A stretch of DNA of 61,157 nt, from contig JAHCAU010000021.1 in NCBI GenBank assembly GCA_019634715.1, positions 1-61,157 of the forward strand, read 5' to 3'. Origin of the DNA: Lysobacter sp. (lineage in GTDB: Bacteria > Pseudomonadota > Gammaproteobacteria > Xanthomonadales > Xanthomonadaceae). The position numbers and the translations under genes were made by a program. How positions within the stretch are numbered: the stretch's first letter is position 1; every line of letters starts with the position of its first letter. The notes below the pieces were generated by a model. It had not been told where the DNA came from. It ran no database searches and was given only the letters and a program-made list of their open reading frames with translations. Below are positions 33,334-41,598 of this stretch, piece after piece.

Positions 33334-35253
33334 ATGCGTACCAGCACGATCACTGCGTCGGCGAGCCGGCGCTGGTGGACGCCATTGACCGCCTTCATGC
33401 TGACCTTCGGCCTCGCCGCGTGCGATCTGCCCGGCGTCCAGAGCGCCAAGGTCACCGATCAGGGGCTCGAAGCCCGGATCACGTCCTTCGACACGGCATC
33501 GCCAGCGCTTTCGGGCGCCGCGCTCGCCGGCCGACCCGGGACCTTCGCCGACGTTCCCGACGAAACGCCCGCGCCGCGGCTGCCTCCGGTCGAGGACATG
33601 CTGCTCACGCCGCTCGAAAGCCTGGGCGATCCGGAGGGCAACGCGCTTCTGACCGTCCGTTTCATCGACGACGCACAGCTTCCCGACACCTTGTCGCTCG
33701 TGGTCGACAAGGACATCTTCACCTTCAAGCGCGATGCCTCCGACAAGTCCGTGTTCAACGGCATGGTGCGCTTCGATTTCGACGGATTCGTGCGCGAGCA
33801 GAAGGCCCGGCAGGGCCTGATCGCCGAAACCCGCGCGACCGGCGAGGCCGCGTTCGCCGGCCGCGAATTCCTCGGCGAAGAGAAGTTCGCGTTCATCGAT
33901 CCGCAGGTCATCGAGCGCGCGCGCCTGACCTCCACGCCGTTCCGTATCCCGCGGGTCGCCCTGGCGATGCCCGCATCCGCGGTCGATCCGCGCCGCGAGC
34001 TGATGATCACCGACGTGTCCGTGGTCAACGACCCGACGCGCACCTTCGACATCTGCAACAACACCGGCAATCCCAACGGCGCCTGGACCTTCAAGACGCT
34101 GATGACGAACATGGCGAACCAGCCGTTCACCGGCATCGATCCGGCGGTGTTCACCGAGAACTGGCTGCAGAGCTGGAACGCCAACCACACCATCAACACC
34201 TTCCCGGTGCCGGCGCGCCCGAACATCGGCCCGCTGGTGCTCAACACCTGGCCGCGGATCGGCGGCAAGCTCGACCTCAACCGCTCGCCGTTCCGCCTGC
34301 TCGCCATCGTCAATCGCGTCGACCTGCGCGGCAACACGGTCTACGGCGGCGGTTCGGCGGGCGAGGGCCGTTTCGTGTTCGGCGTGGTCAACCGCAACGC
34401 AAGTGGAGGGTGTTCGACCACGCCGTTCCTGGTGATCTTCGAATACGGCGTGCCGATCAGCGGCTGCACCAACGTCAAGAATTACGGCCAGCAATGGGTC
34501 AACCTCGGCAACATCGCCCTCGGGAGCGCCGCATTCAATCCCGCGCTGCAGGCGATCACCGACCAGTTCACGACCGCGAACGCCGCGCCGAACAAGCCCA
34601 ACCGCAGCGCGCTCAACCAGATCCGCACCAACGAGAACGCCCTCAATCCGCTCTGGGAGCTGCGCGAATTCGTGTTGCCGGGACGCACGCCGGTCGCGAC
34701 GATGCTCAACATCGTGTCGACAAAGAACACGCCGCATCACACGCGCAACAACACGGGCCAACTCGCGAGCTACATGAACTCGGGCCTGACCAGCGTGCCG
34801 GCGAGCTACCTCGGGTCACCGTTCCTGACCGGCTCGAACTTCAACTTCTCGATCGCGGACGGCGCGGTCTGGAACGCGGCCGGCGCCACCAACGCCGACC
34901 GGCACCGCGTCTCCCTGGAGACCTGCAGTGCCTGCCATGGCGGCGAGAGCCGAGCCAACGGCAATCCGTTCGTGGCCTTCCCGCCGGCGAACGGCCCGGA
35001 GACGAACTTCGTGCACATCGACGTGCGTCTGCCGGGCGCGCAGAGCCGCCTGTCGAAGTTCCTGATCGGCACCGGCAACCTCGCCCTGCCGACCACGTTC
35101 CCGAAGAACGATCCGATCAACGGCGTCCCGCAGCGCAGCTTCGGCGACCTCCTGCGCCGGCAGCAGGACCTGGCGAACCTGATGAACAGCACCTGCCAGA
35201 CCACCGGCCTGCTGCAGGCGATCCAGTTCCAGCCGCTCGACATGGTCCATTGA
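33334..35253 (+). CDS. Lipoprotein with a single CxxCH haem-type motif, unknown function
   Basis: A 639-residue protein with a lipoprotein signal (MLTFGLAACDLPG, Cys about 30). No domain was recognised in the first 500 residues; they contain a conserved-looking RLLAIVNRVDLRGNTVYGG and GRFVFGVVNRN. Near the C-terminus VSLETCSACHGGESRA contains C-x2-C-H, the covalent haem c attachment site, followed by a His-containing segment, so it may be a c-type cytochrome or a related redox protein. AAGGAG at 33320-33325 supports the ATG at 33334; the frame is open upstream but lacks a signal there. Terminator at 35312-35340. Confidence 0.82.
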   Translation: MRTSTITASASRRWWTPLTAFMLTFGLAACDLPGVQSAKVTDQGLEARITSFDTASPALSGAALAGRPGTFADVPDETPAPRLPPVEDMLLTPLESLGDPEGNALLTVRFIDDAQLPDTLSLVVDKDIFTFKRDASDKSVFNGMVRFDFDGFVREQKARQGLIAETRATGEAAFAGREFLGEEKFAFIDPQVIERARLTSTPFRIPRVALAMPASAVDPRRELMITDVSVVNDPTRTFDICNNTGNPNGAWTFKTLMTNMANQPFTGIDPAVFTENWLQSWNANHTINTFPVPARPNIGPLVLNTWPRIGGKLDLNRSPFRLLAIVNRVDLRGNTVYGGGSAGEGRFVFGVVNRNASGGCSTTPFLVIFEYGVPISGCTNVKNYGQQWVNLGNIALGSAAFNPALQAITDQFTTANAAPNKPNRSALNQIRTNENALNPLWELREFVLPGRTPVATMLNIVSTKNTPHHTRNNTGQLASYMNSGLTSVPASYLGSPFLTGSNFNFSIADGAVWNAAGATNADRHRVSLETCSACHGGESRANGNPFVAFPPANGPETNFVHIDVRLPGAQSRLSKFLIGTGNLALPTTFPKNDPINGVPQRSFGDLLRRQQDLANLMNSTCQTTGLLQAIQFQPLDMVH

Positions 35254-35311
35254 TCTGTCGCACGACGTCCGCCGGCTGCCTGCCGGCGAACGTCGGATGC
35301 GCCGCGACACG

Positions 35312-35340
35312 AGGAAGGGCCGGCATCGCCGGTCCTTCCT
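35312..35340 (+). terminator. Terminator after the CxxCH lipoprotein gene
   Basis: AGGAAGGGCCGGC and GCCGGTCCTTCCT form a 13-bp stem with one G-T pair and the loop ATC, 58 bases after the stop. Confidence 0.6.
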
Positions 35341-35429
35341 GTCTGTGCGCCGCGCAACCCCGGCCGCGCGATCGATCCGTTATCGTGCCCGAACGCGGCA
35401 AGCGCGCCGCCTGACGGAATGGAACACGC

Positions 35430-37343
35430 ATGAACGGTCGACGCATGATGGGGTGGGGGCTGTTGCTGGCGTTGCCGATGGCCGGGGCGGTCGCCTGGTC
35501 GGGCAGCGCACCGGCGCCGAAAGCCGCAACGGACACGGGGGCTGCGCAGGGGGCGACCCTGCGCGCTTTCAGCAGCGAGGCAGCGTTGAAGGCCGAACTC
35601 GAACGGCTGCGCCGTGAAGAGCGCGAGCGCCGGCGCCGCGAGCCGCCTCCGCCGCCTGCGGCGCCGCCGCCGGCACCCATGGCAGCCGCGCCTGCGGCCG
35701 AAGCGGCGGCTCCCTCGGCCGGCGCGGCGGCGAAGGAAGAGTCGATCACCAACACCCAGGTCGCGGGCGTCGACGAAGGCGGCATCGTCAAGCGGCGCGG
35801 CGATCACCTCGTCGTCCTGCGCCGGGGCCGCCTGTTCACCATCCGCATCGGCGGGGACGCGCTCAAGCCCATCGCCAGCCTCGATGCCTTCGGTCCCGAC
35901 ATCGATCCCTCCGGGGCGTGGTACGACGAGATGCTGGTCAGTGGCGACACCATCGTCGTCATCGGCTACAGCTACCAGCGCGGCGGCACCGAGATCGGCC
36001 TGTTCGATCTCGACGCCAGCGGCGGCCTGAAATACCGCGCCACCTACCACCTGCGCAGCAACGACTACTATTCGTCGCGCAACTACGCCAGCCGCCTGAT
36101 CGGCGACAAGCTGATCTTCTACGCGCCCCTGTTCCTCAATCTGCATGGCGACTACACCGACAGCCTGCCGGCCCTCCGTCGCTGGCAGCGCGGCACCGAT
36201 GCCAGGGGCTTCGCGCGCATCCTGGACGCGAAGCGGATCTACCGCGGCTACGGCAAGCTCGACGCGCGGTCCGGTATCGCCCTGCACACCGTGACCGTGT
36301 GCGATCTGGCGAAGGCGGACATGCAGTGCCGCGCCACGGCCGTGTTCGGCGCGCCCGGGCAGGTGTTCCACGTCTCCGAGGATGCGGCGTTCGTCTGGAC
36401 CACGCCGTGGTCCCGCGATCCGCGCAAACCGGCCTTGTCCGAAGTCTTCCGCATCCCGCTGGACGGCCGCCCGCCGTCGGCGATGCGGGCGGAAGGCGCG
36501 CCGATCGACCAGTTGTCGTTCCTGCAGCGCGACGGTTTCCTCAACGTGCTCGTCGGCAGCCGCGCCAATGGCCAGTGGATGTGGGCGCCGGAAGGCGACG
36601 CCGGACAACTCGCGCTGATGCGGGTGCCGCTGTCGATGTTCGGCGACGGGCGCATGGTCGCGAAGGCGGCGCACTACCGGTCGGTGACGGGTTTCGATGC
36701 CGGCGGCGGCGCGGTGCAGAACCGTTTCGTCGGCGACTGGCTGCTGGTCGGTGCCGGCCGCAGCTGGCGCGGCATCGCGATGAGCGACAACATCCATGCC
36801 GTCCGCTATGCGAGCCGCGAACCCTTCGCCGCGGTGACCATCGGCCATGCCGCCGAGCGCTTCGAAGCGCTGGGCAGCGACGGCATCGTCATCGGCCGGT
36901 CCGACAACGACCTGGTGTTCACCAGCCTGCGCCTGGGCCGTACCGCCGAAACCGCAGGTCGCTATGTCCTGCCGCAGGCCAGCCAGGGCGAGCAGCGCAC
37001 GCACGGTTTCTTCTACCGGCCGACGGGGGCGCAGTCCGGCGTCGTCGGGTTGCCGGTGCTCGGCGGGGGCGGAGATGCGTCGGGGGCGTCGGTGTTCTAC
37101 CTGTACAACCGTGCGCTGCAACTGAGCGAAGCAGGGCAGCTGAAGGCGAAGCCGGGCGGGACGCTGGCCGACGACTGCAAGGCCAGCTGCGTCGACTGGT
37201 ACGGCAATGCGCGGCCGATCTTCATCGGCGAGCGCGTGTTCGCGCTGCTCGGCTACGAACTGGTGGAGGGGGGCTTCGAGCGCGATCGCATCCGCGAGCG
37301 GCGCCGCGTGGACTTCTCGCCGCGGCAGGTCATCGCCCGCTGA
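35430..37343 (+). CDS. Secreted beta-propeller domain protein
   Basis: A 637-residue protein with a signal peptide (GWGLLLALPMAGAVAWSG), a charged coiled-coil-like segment (LKAELERLRREERERRRRE) and a Pro/Ala-rich linker, then the beta-propeller family signature TNTQVAGVDEGGIVKRRGDHL (about 107-127; PF09826-type). The rest has repeated hydrophobic strands (LVVLRRGRLFTIRI, TIVVIGYSY, WLLVGAGRSW) fitting propeller blades, and one Cys pair near the end (DDCKASCVDWYG). Probably extracytoplasmic; the function of the family is unknown. ATG at 35430. Confidence 0.85.
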   Translation: MNGRRMMGWGLLLALPMAGAVAWSGSAPAPKAATDTGAAQGATLRAFSSEAALKAELERLRREERERRRREPPPPPAAPPPAPMAAAPAAEAAAPSAGAAAKEESITNTQVAGVDEGGIVKRRGDHLVVLRRGRLFTIRIGGDALKPIASLDAFGPDIDPSGAWYDEMLVSGDTIVVIGYSYQRGGTEIGLFDLDASGGLKYRATYHLRSNDYYSSRNYASRLIGDKLIFYAPLFLNLHGDYTDSLPALRRWQRGTDARGFARILDAKRIYRGYGKLDARSGIALHTVTVCDLAKADMQCRATAVFGAPGQVFHVSEDAAFVWTTPWSRDPRKPALSEVFRIPLDGRPPSAMRAEGAPIDQLSFLQRDGFLNVLVGSRANGQWMWAPEGDAGQLALMRVPLSMFGDGRMVAKAAHYRSVTGFDAGGGAVQNRFVGDWLLVGAGRSWRGIAMSDNIHAVRYASREPFAAVTIGHAAERFEALGSDGIVIGRSDNDLVFTSLRLGRTAETAGRYVLPQASQGEQRTHGFFYRPTGAQSGVVGLPVLGGGGDASGASVFYLYNRALQLSEAGQLKAKPGGTLADDCKASCVDWYGNARPIFIGERVFALLGYELVEGGFERDRIRERRRVDFSPRQVIAR

Positions 37344-37380
37344 GGCGGGCAGGGCGGCGCGGGCATCGGCCCCGCCGCCC
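37335..37380. terminator. Hairpins between convergent beta-propeller and fdxA genes
   Basis: GCCCGC/GCGGGC (37335-37350, overlapping the stop codon) and GGGCGGCG/CGCCGCCC (37352-37380) can end transcription from both sides. Confidence 0.5.
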
Positions 37381-37414
37381 GGAGCCTCAGCGCTCGCGCA
37401 TCAAGCCTGAGGTA

Positions 37415-37738
37415 TCAGCGTTCGAGCAGGGGCAGCTTGTCGGGCTTGCCTTCCCAGTCCTTGGCATCCGCCAGCGGTTCCTTGCGCGCGGTGATCACCG
37501 GCCATGCCGCCGAGAGCTCGCGGTTGAGCGCGACGAACGCCTCCTGGCCGGCCGGCACGTCGTCTTCGGGGTAGATCGCGTTGATCGGGCATTCCGGCTC
37601 GCACAGCGTGCAGTCGATGCACTCGTCCGGATCGATCACCAGGAAATTCGGCCCTTCGTGGAAGCAGTCGACCGGGCAGACTTCGACACAGTCGGTGTAC
37701 TTGCACTTGATGCAGTTTTCGGTGACGACGAAAGGCAT
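37415..37738 (-). CDS. fdxA: Seven-iron ferredoxin FdxA
   Basis: A 107-residue ferredoxin with a 3Fe-4S and a 4Fe-4S cluster. Cysteine pattern: ENCIKCKYTDCVEVCPVDCF and DECIDCTLCEPECPINAI. The C-terminal extension EKPLADAKDWEGK-like (KEPLADAKDWEGKPDKLPLL) is typical of the FdxA group. Carries electrons in the cytoplasm. The ATG at 37738 gives the family length; a longer frame upstream has no family match. A promoter candidate is at 37769-37797. Confidence 0.95.
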   Translation of the reverse strand: MPFVVTENCIKCKYTDCVEVCPVDCFHEGPNFLVIDPDECIDCTLCEPECPINAIYPEDDVPAGQEAFVALNRELSAAWPVITARKEPLADAKDWEGKPDKLPLLER

Positions 37739-37768
37739 GGGGTCCGACCCTGGCAACGATGTCCGGCT

Positions 37769-37797
37769 AGTGTAAAGGCTGCCGGCCGACAGGCGAA
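37769..37797 (-). promoter_or_regulatory. Promoter of fdxA
   Basis: Reading left: -35 TTCGCC (37797-37792), a 17-base spacer, -10 TACACT (37774-37769), about 30 bases before the ATG. Confidence 0.45.
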
Positions 37798-37809
37798 GCC
37801 GGCCAGGAT

Positions 37810-38125
37810 GGGCGAACCTGTCGAACCCGGGGTTCGAACCCTCCGGTCGCGCAAAACGAAAAGCCCATGCTTGCGCATGGGCTTTTGTTTGGCGCGTCCG
37901 GCCCTCGCGCTGCCGCGAGGGCGTTCGCGTTCGCGCGGACCCATGGTCCGCAAGCGCGACCGCTCACCCCTACGGGATGGACGCGGCACATCCTTGTGCC
38001 GCGCCCTCCGGGCAGCCTTCGGCTGTGCAGGTTCGCTCCGGGCGAACCTGTCGAACCCGGGGTTCGAACCCTCCGGTCGCGCAAAACGAAAAGCCCATGC
38101 TTGCGCATGGGCTTTTGTTTGGCGC
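37810..38125. repeat. 86-bp exact direct repeat next to tRNA-Glu, with hairpin-rich insert
   Basis: Bases 37810-37895 and 38040-38125 are identical over 86 bp. Each copy holds a near-palindrome around GAACCCGGGGTTCGAAC and a perfect 12-bp terminator hairpin (AAAAGCCCATGC/GCATGGGCTTTT). The right copy ends inside the tRNA-Glu gene and includes its last six bases; the left copy ends in the same six bases but no tRNA follows. The 144 bases between are a string of short hairpins (for example GCCCTCGCG/CGCGAGGGC, CGGACC/GGTCCG, GCGGCAC/GTGCCGC). No gene is seen in 37739-38119. Confidence 0.85.
38089..38116 (-). terminator. Terminator of tRNA-Glu
   Basis: A perfect 12-bp stem with loop TTGC, three bases past the CCA end, with T-rich CGTTTTGC following in the leftward direction. 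An identical hairpin sits at 37859-37886 in the other repeat copy. Confidence 0.8.
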
Positions 38126-38195
38126 TCCCTACGGGATTCGAACCCGTGTTTTAGCCTTGAGAGGGCCACGTCCTAGGCCTCTAGACGAAGGGAGC
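38120..38195 (-). tRNA. tRNA-Glu (anticodon CTC)
   Basis: 76 bases including an encoded CCA end. Acceptor stem GCTCCCT/AGGGAGC (38195-38189 with 38130-38124), D arm with TCTAGAGGCCTAGGA, anticodon stem TGGCC/GGCTA with loop CTCTCAA (anticodon CTC, reading GAG), and T arm ACGGG-TTCGAAT-CCCGT. The structure is complete. It lies between a repeat region and pcnB. Confidence 0.95.
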
Positions 38196-38310
38196 AGAGC
38201 TTGGGCACGATCGCCTGATCGGCGCGATCGCAGCACTGGATTCGTCGGCCTGCATCCTTCGACCCGGTCGCTTGGAGGGCGAGGAGGGGTGTGGGATGCC
38301 GGCAGGCTGC

Positions 38311-38316
38311 TAGTAT
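38311..38316 (+). promoter_or_regulatory. Likely -10 element of pcnB
   Basis: TAGTAT followed by AGC, 52 bases before the pcnB ATG. The -35 region is not clear. Confidence 0.35.
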
Positions 38317-38368
38317 AGCCGGTCCATCGCCTCCCACAAACTCCTCGGCCCGTATCGCCTCCGTTTCG

Positions 38369-39709
38369 ATGACCTCACCGATTTTCCTGCCGGCCGAGCC
38401 GCTGACCATTCCCCGGGATCAGCACGAGATCTCGCGCAAAGACATCAGCCCCAGCGCCCTGCGCGTGCTGTACCGGCTGCACGAGGCCGGCTATGGCGCC
38501 TACCTCGTCGGCGGCGCGGTCCGCGACCTGCTGCTGGGCGAGCACCCCAAGGATTTCGACGTCGCCACCGACGCGACGCCCGAACAGGTCAAGCACCTGT
38601 TCCGGAACTGCCGGCTGATCGGCCGTCGCTTCCGCCTGGCCCACGTGGTCTACGGCCGCGAGATCATCGAGGTCGCCACCTTCCGCGCCAACATCGACGA
38701 CGGCAGTGGAGACCGCGAAACCGGTGAGGACGGCCGCGTCCTGCGCGACAACGTCTACGGCACCATCGAGGACGACGCGATCCGCCGCGACTTCACCGCG
38801 AACGCGCTGTACTACGCGATCGCCGATTTTTCGGTGCGCGATTACACCGGCGGCTTCGAGGACGTGCGCAACCGCGTGCTCAAGCTCATCGGCGATCCCG
38901 AGACCCGCTATCGCGAGGATCCGGTGCGCATGCTGCGCGCGGTCCGGCTGGCGGCCAAGCTGCGCTTCACCATCGATCCGGCCAGCGCCGAGCTGATCCC
39001 GCGGCTGGCGCCCCTGCTGCAGGAGGCTGCGGCCGCGCGCCTGTTCGAGGAATGCCTGAAGCTGTTCCTGTCCGGCCACGCCGAGGCGAGTTTTCTCGGT
39101 CTCGAGGCCCACGGCCTGCTGCCAGGGCTGTTCCCCGAGACCGCGCGCGCGCTGGCCTCGAACCGCAGCGGTGCCTTGCGGCGCATGTTGATCGAGGGCC
39201 TGCGCGCCACCGACGCACGGATCGCCGCCGACGAGCCGGTGTCCCCCGCGTTCCTGTTCGCGCTGCTGCTGTGGCCGGCCTATTGCCGCACCCTGGCGAT
39301 GCTGCAGGCGCAGGGCGTGCAGGTGGCCGACGCCGAGCGCCGTGCCGCCGACCGCGTCACCCTGCACCAGGTCGATACCGTGGCCCTGCCGCGCCGGTTC
39401 TCGCTGCCGATGCAGGAAATCTGGCTGCTGCAGTCGCGGTTCTCGCTGCGGCAGCGCAAGCGGGTGGTGCGCCTGCTGGCCCATCCACGCTTCCGCGCCG
39501 CCTACGACTTCCTGCTGCTGCGCCAGTCGGCATCCGATGGCCACGCCGCCGACATCGCGTTCTGGGCGGAGGCCCAGCGCGATCCGGATCACGCCCTGGC
39601 GGTGAGTGCCGTCCGCGCCGAGGTCGATGCCGAGACGGACGAGGACGGGGGCGAGGGGCGCAAGACGCGCCGTCGGCGTCGGCGCCGGCCGGCGTCCACT
39701 GGTCTCTGA
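38369..39709 (+). CDS. pcnB: Poly(A) polymerase I
   Basis: A 446-residue class II nucleotidyltransferase adding poly(A) tails to RNA, which marks it for decay. The catalytic region has YLVGGAVRDLLLGEHPKDFD (the DxD metal site) and RRDFTANALYYAI; RYREDPVRMLRAVRLAAKL is the ATP-binding helix region. The C-terminal tail is strongly basic (RKTRRRRRRRP), typical of PcnB rather than CCA-adding enzyme. The ATG at 38369 fits the family start; the longer upstream frame would overlap the promoter. Followed after 19 bases by folK, as in many gammaproteobacteria. Confidence 0.95.
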   Translation: MTSPIFLPAEPLTIPRDQHEISRKDISPSALRVLYRLHEAGYGAYLVGGAVRDLLLGEHPKDFDVATDATPEQVKHLFRNCRLIGRRFRLAHVVYGREIIEVATFRANIDDGSGDRETGEDGRVLRDNVYGTIEDDAIRRDFTANALYYAIADFSVRDYTGGFEDVRNRVLKLIGDPETRYREDPVRMLRAVRLAAKLRFTIDPASAELIPRLAPLLQEAAAARLFEECLKLFLSGHAEASFLGLEAHGLLPGLFPETARALASNRSGALRRMLIEGLRATDARIAADEPVSPAFLFALLLWPAYCRTLAMLQAQGVQVADAERRAADRVTLHQVDTVALPRRFSLPMQEIWLLQSRFSLRQRKRVVRLLAHPRFRAAYDFLLLRQSASDGHAADIAFWAEAQRDPDHALAVSAVRAEVDAETDEDGGEGRKTRRRRRRRPASTGL

Positions 39710-39728
39710 AGCCGCGGAACGTCCGTCG

Positions 39729-40247
39729 ATGTCCACACGCAACAGCCCCCCGGTCCTGGCCTTCATCGGCCTTGGCGGCAACCTCGGCGACCCGGTCGCC
39801 ACGCTGCGCTCCGCCGTGCATCGCCTGATGACCGTGCCGCGCAGCCGCTTCCTCGGGGCCTCGCGCTTCTATCGCACCCCGGCCTGGGGCGAACGCGACC
39901 AGGCCGATTTCGTCAATGCCGTGGTCGCCATCGAGACCGCGCTGCCACCGAAGCCGCTGCTCGACGAACTGCTCGGCATCGAGCGCGAGTTCGGCCGCCA
40001 GCGTGGCAGCGACACGCAGATGCGCTGGGGGCCGCGCACGCTCGACCTCGACATCCTGCTGTACGGCCCGCTCAGCCTGGCCACCCCGGGCCTGACCCTG
40101 CCGCATCCGCATCTGCACGAGCGCGCCTTCGCCCTCGTGCCGCTGCTCGAACTGGTCGACGACATCGACATCCCCGGGCAGGGCAGCGCCCGTGCCGCGC
40201 TCGCGCGGGTCGATCGCAGCGGTATCCAGGCGCTGTCCGATCGTTAG
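39729..40247 (+). CDS. folK: HPPK (folate biosynthesis)
   Basis: A 172-residue 6-hydroxymethyl-7,8-dihydropterin pyrophosphokinase, which activates the pterin with ATP before joining to p-aminobenzoate. Motifs: FIGLGGNLGDP, SRFYRTPAWGERDQADFVN, and the signature RWGPRTLDLDILLYG, then LPHPHLHERAFALVPLLEL. The ATG at 39729 gives the normal length. Part of the pcnB-folK-panB-panC run. Confidence 0.95.
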   Translation: MSTRNSPPVLAFIGLGGNLGDPVATLRSAVHRLMTVPRSRFLGASRFYRTPAWGERDQADFVNAVVAIETALPPKPLLDELLGIEREFGRQRGSDTQMRWGPRTLDLDILLYGPLSLATPGLTLPHPHLHERAFALVPLLELVDDIDIPGQGSARAALARVDRSGIQALSDR

Positions 40248-40334
40248 AGCCGTATACCGCGGCAACCCGTCGGTGCGACCTGTTACGCTTGGCGGCCCGG
40301 CCTCTTCATTCCCCGGCCAACTCCCGAGATTCGC

Positions 40335-41150
40335 ATGGCCACCCAAGAAGACAAGCCCTGGACGGTGCCCGCCCTGGCCGATGCCAGGCGCGCGGGACGC
40401 AAGCTCGCGATGCTCACCGCCTACGACGCGGTGTTCGCGCGAGTGCTGGACCGCAACGGCGCCGACCTGATTCTCGTCGGCGACTCGCTCGGCATGGTGG
40501 TCAAGGGCCACGGCTCCACCTTGCCGGTCACCGTCGACGACATCGCCTATCACACCGCCGCCGTGGCCAGCGGGCTGCAGCGCGCGCTGCTGATCGCCGA
40601 CCTGCCGTTCCAGGCCGATGCCACGCCGGAACGCGCCCTCGATGCCGCCACCCGCCTGCTCCAGGCCGGTGCGCAGATGGTCAAGCTCGAAGGCGCCGGC
40701 CCGCACAAGCTCGATGCGATCCGCTACCTGGTCGAGCGGGATATCCCCGTCGCCGGCCATCTCGGCCTGACCCCGCAGTCGGTGCTGCGCTTCGGCGGCT
40801 TCAAGGTGCAGGGACGCGAGGAACGCGCCGCCGCCAAGCTGCGCGAGGACGCGCTGGCCGTGGCCGAGGCCGGGGCTTCGCTGCTCGTCCTCGAATGCGT
40901 GCCCTCGGCACTGGCGCAGGCGGTCACTGCCGCCAGCCCGATCCCGACCATCGGCATCGGTGCCGGCCCGCACTGCGACGGCCAGGTGCTGGTGCTGCAC
41001 GATTTCCTCGGCCTCGACAACGGCCACCGGCGTCCGAAGTTCGTGAAGGACTTCCTCGTCGACGGCGGCTCGGTGGCCGGTGCGGTGCGCGCGTACTGCG
41101 ACGCGGTCCGAGACGGTTCGTTCCCCGGTCCGGAACACGCCTACCAATGA
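40335..41150 (+). CDS. panB: 3-methyl-2-oxobutanoate hydroxymethyltransferase
   Basis: A 271-residue enzyme making ketopantoate from 2-ketoisovalerate, the first committed step to pantothenate. Motifs: MLTAYDAVFARVLDRNGAD, LVGDSLGMVVKGHGSTLPV, VKLEGAG, GHLGLTPQSV and TIGIGAGPHCDGQVLVLHD. Length normal. Its stop overlaps the start of the SH3-like gene (ATGA at 41147-41150). Confidence 0.96.
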   Translation: MATQEDKPWTVPALADARRAGRKLAMLTAYDAVFARVLDRNGADLILVGDSLGMVVKGHGSTLPVTVDDIAYHTAAVASGLQRALLIADLPFQADATPERALDAATRLLQAGAQMVKLEGAGPHKLDAIRYLVERDIPVAGHLGLTPQSVLRFGGFKVQGREERAAAKLREDALAVAEAGASLLVLECVPSALAQAVTAASPIPTIGIGAGPHCDGQVLVLHDFLGLDNGHRRPKFVKDFLVDGGSVAGAVRAYCDAVRDGSFPGPEHAYQ

Positions 41151-41557
41151 TCCTGCGCGCGGCCGCCTTCGCTCTGGCGATGTGTCTGCCGCTCGCGGCA
41201 GCGTCCGCGGCGCCGCCTCGCGAAGTCCCCGTGATCGTCGGCGAACAGCCGGACCTCGACGCCTGCGGCGCCTGGGCCGAAGTGCACGGCCTGAATCCGA
41301 AGGGTGACGGTTTTCTCGCCGTGCGCGCCGGCCCGGGCGTGGCCTTCGCCATGCGCGATCGCCTCCGCGAGCGCGCTGGCGTCTTCGTCTGCGGCAGCAC
41401 CGCCGATGGCATCTGGCTGTCCGTCGTCCATCCGCGCAAGGGCCAGGACGCCGCCGATTGTGGCGTGTCGCGCGCGCTGCCCACGCCACGCGCCTATCGC
41501 GGCCCCTGCGGCTGGGGCTGGGTCCGCGCGGACTGGATCCGCATCCTCGCTGGATGA
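41147..41557 (+). CDS. Small secreted SH3-like protein
   Basis: A 136-residue protein with a signal peptide (ILRAAAFALAMCLPLAAASA). The segment DGFLAVRAGPGVAFAMRDRL looks like the start of a bacterial SH3-type domain (LxVRxGPG), and there are four Cys that could form disulfides. It is translationally coupled to panB and lies 41 bases before panC, yet it has no obvious link to pantothenate synthesis. The function is unknown. Confidence 0.8.
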   Translation: MILRAAAFALAMCLPLAAASAAPPREVPVIVGEQPDLDACGAWAEVHGLNPKGDGFLAVRAGPGVAFAMRDRLRERAGVFVCGSTADGIWLSVVHPRKGQDAADCGVSRALPTPRAYRGPCGWGWVRADWIRILAG

Positions 41558-41598
41558 GGCCGCGTCGCCCGTCTTTCACGCATTCCTCCCGAGACACG

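Noticed and set aside
37739..38119. Several short frames of about 90-110 codons in the repeat region
   Set aside because: They arise from the 86-bp repeat and hairpins, lack ribosome-binding sites and have no protein-like features.
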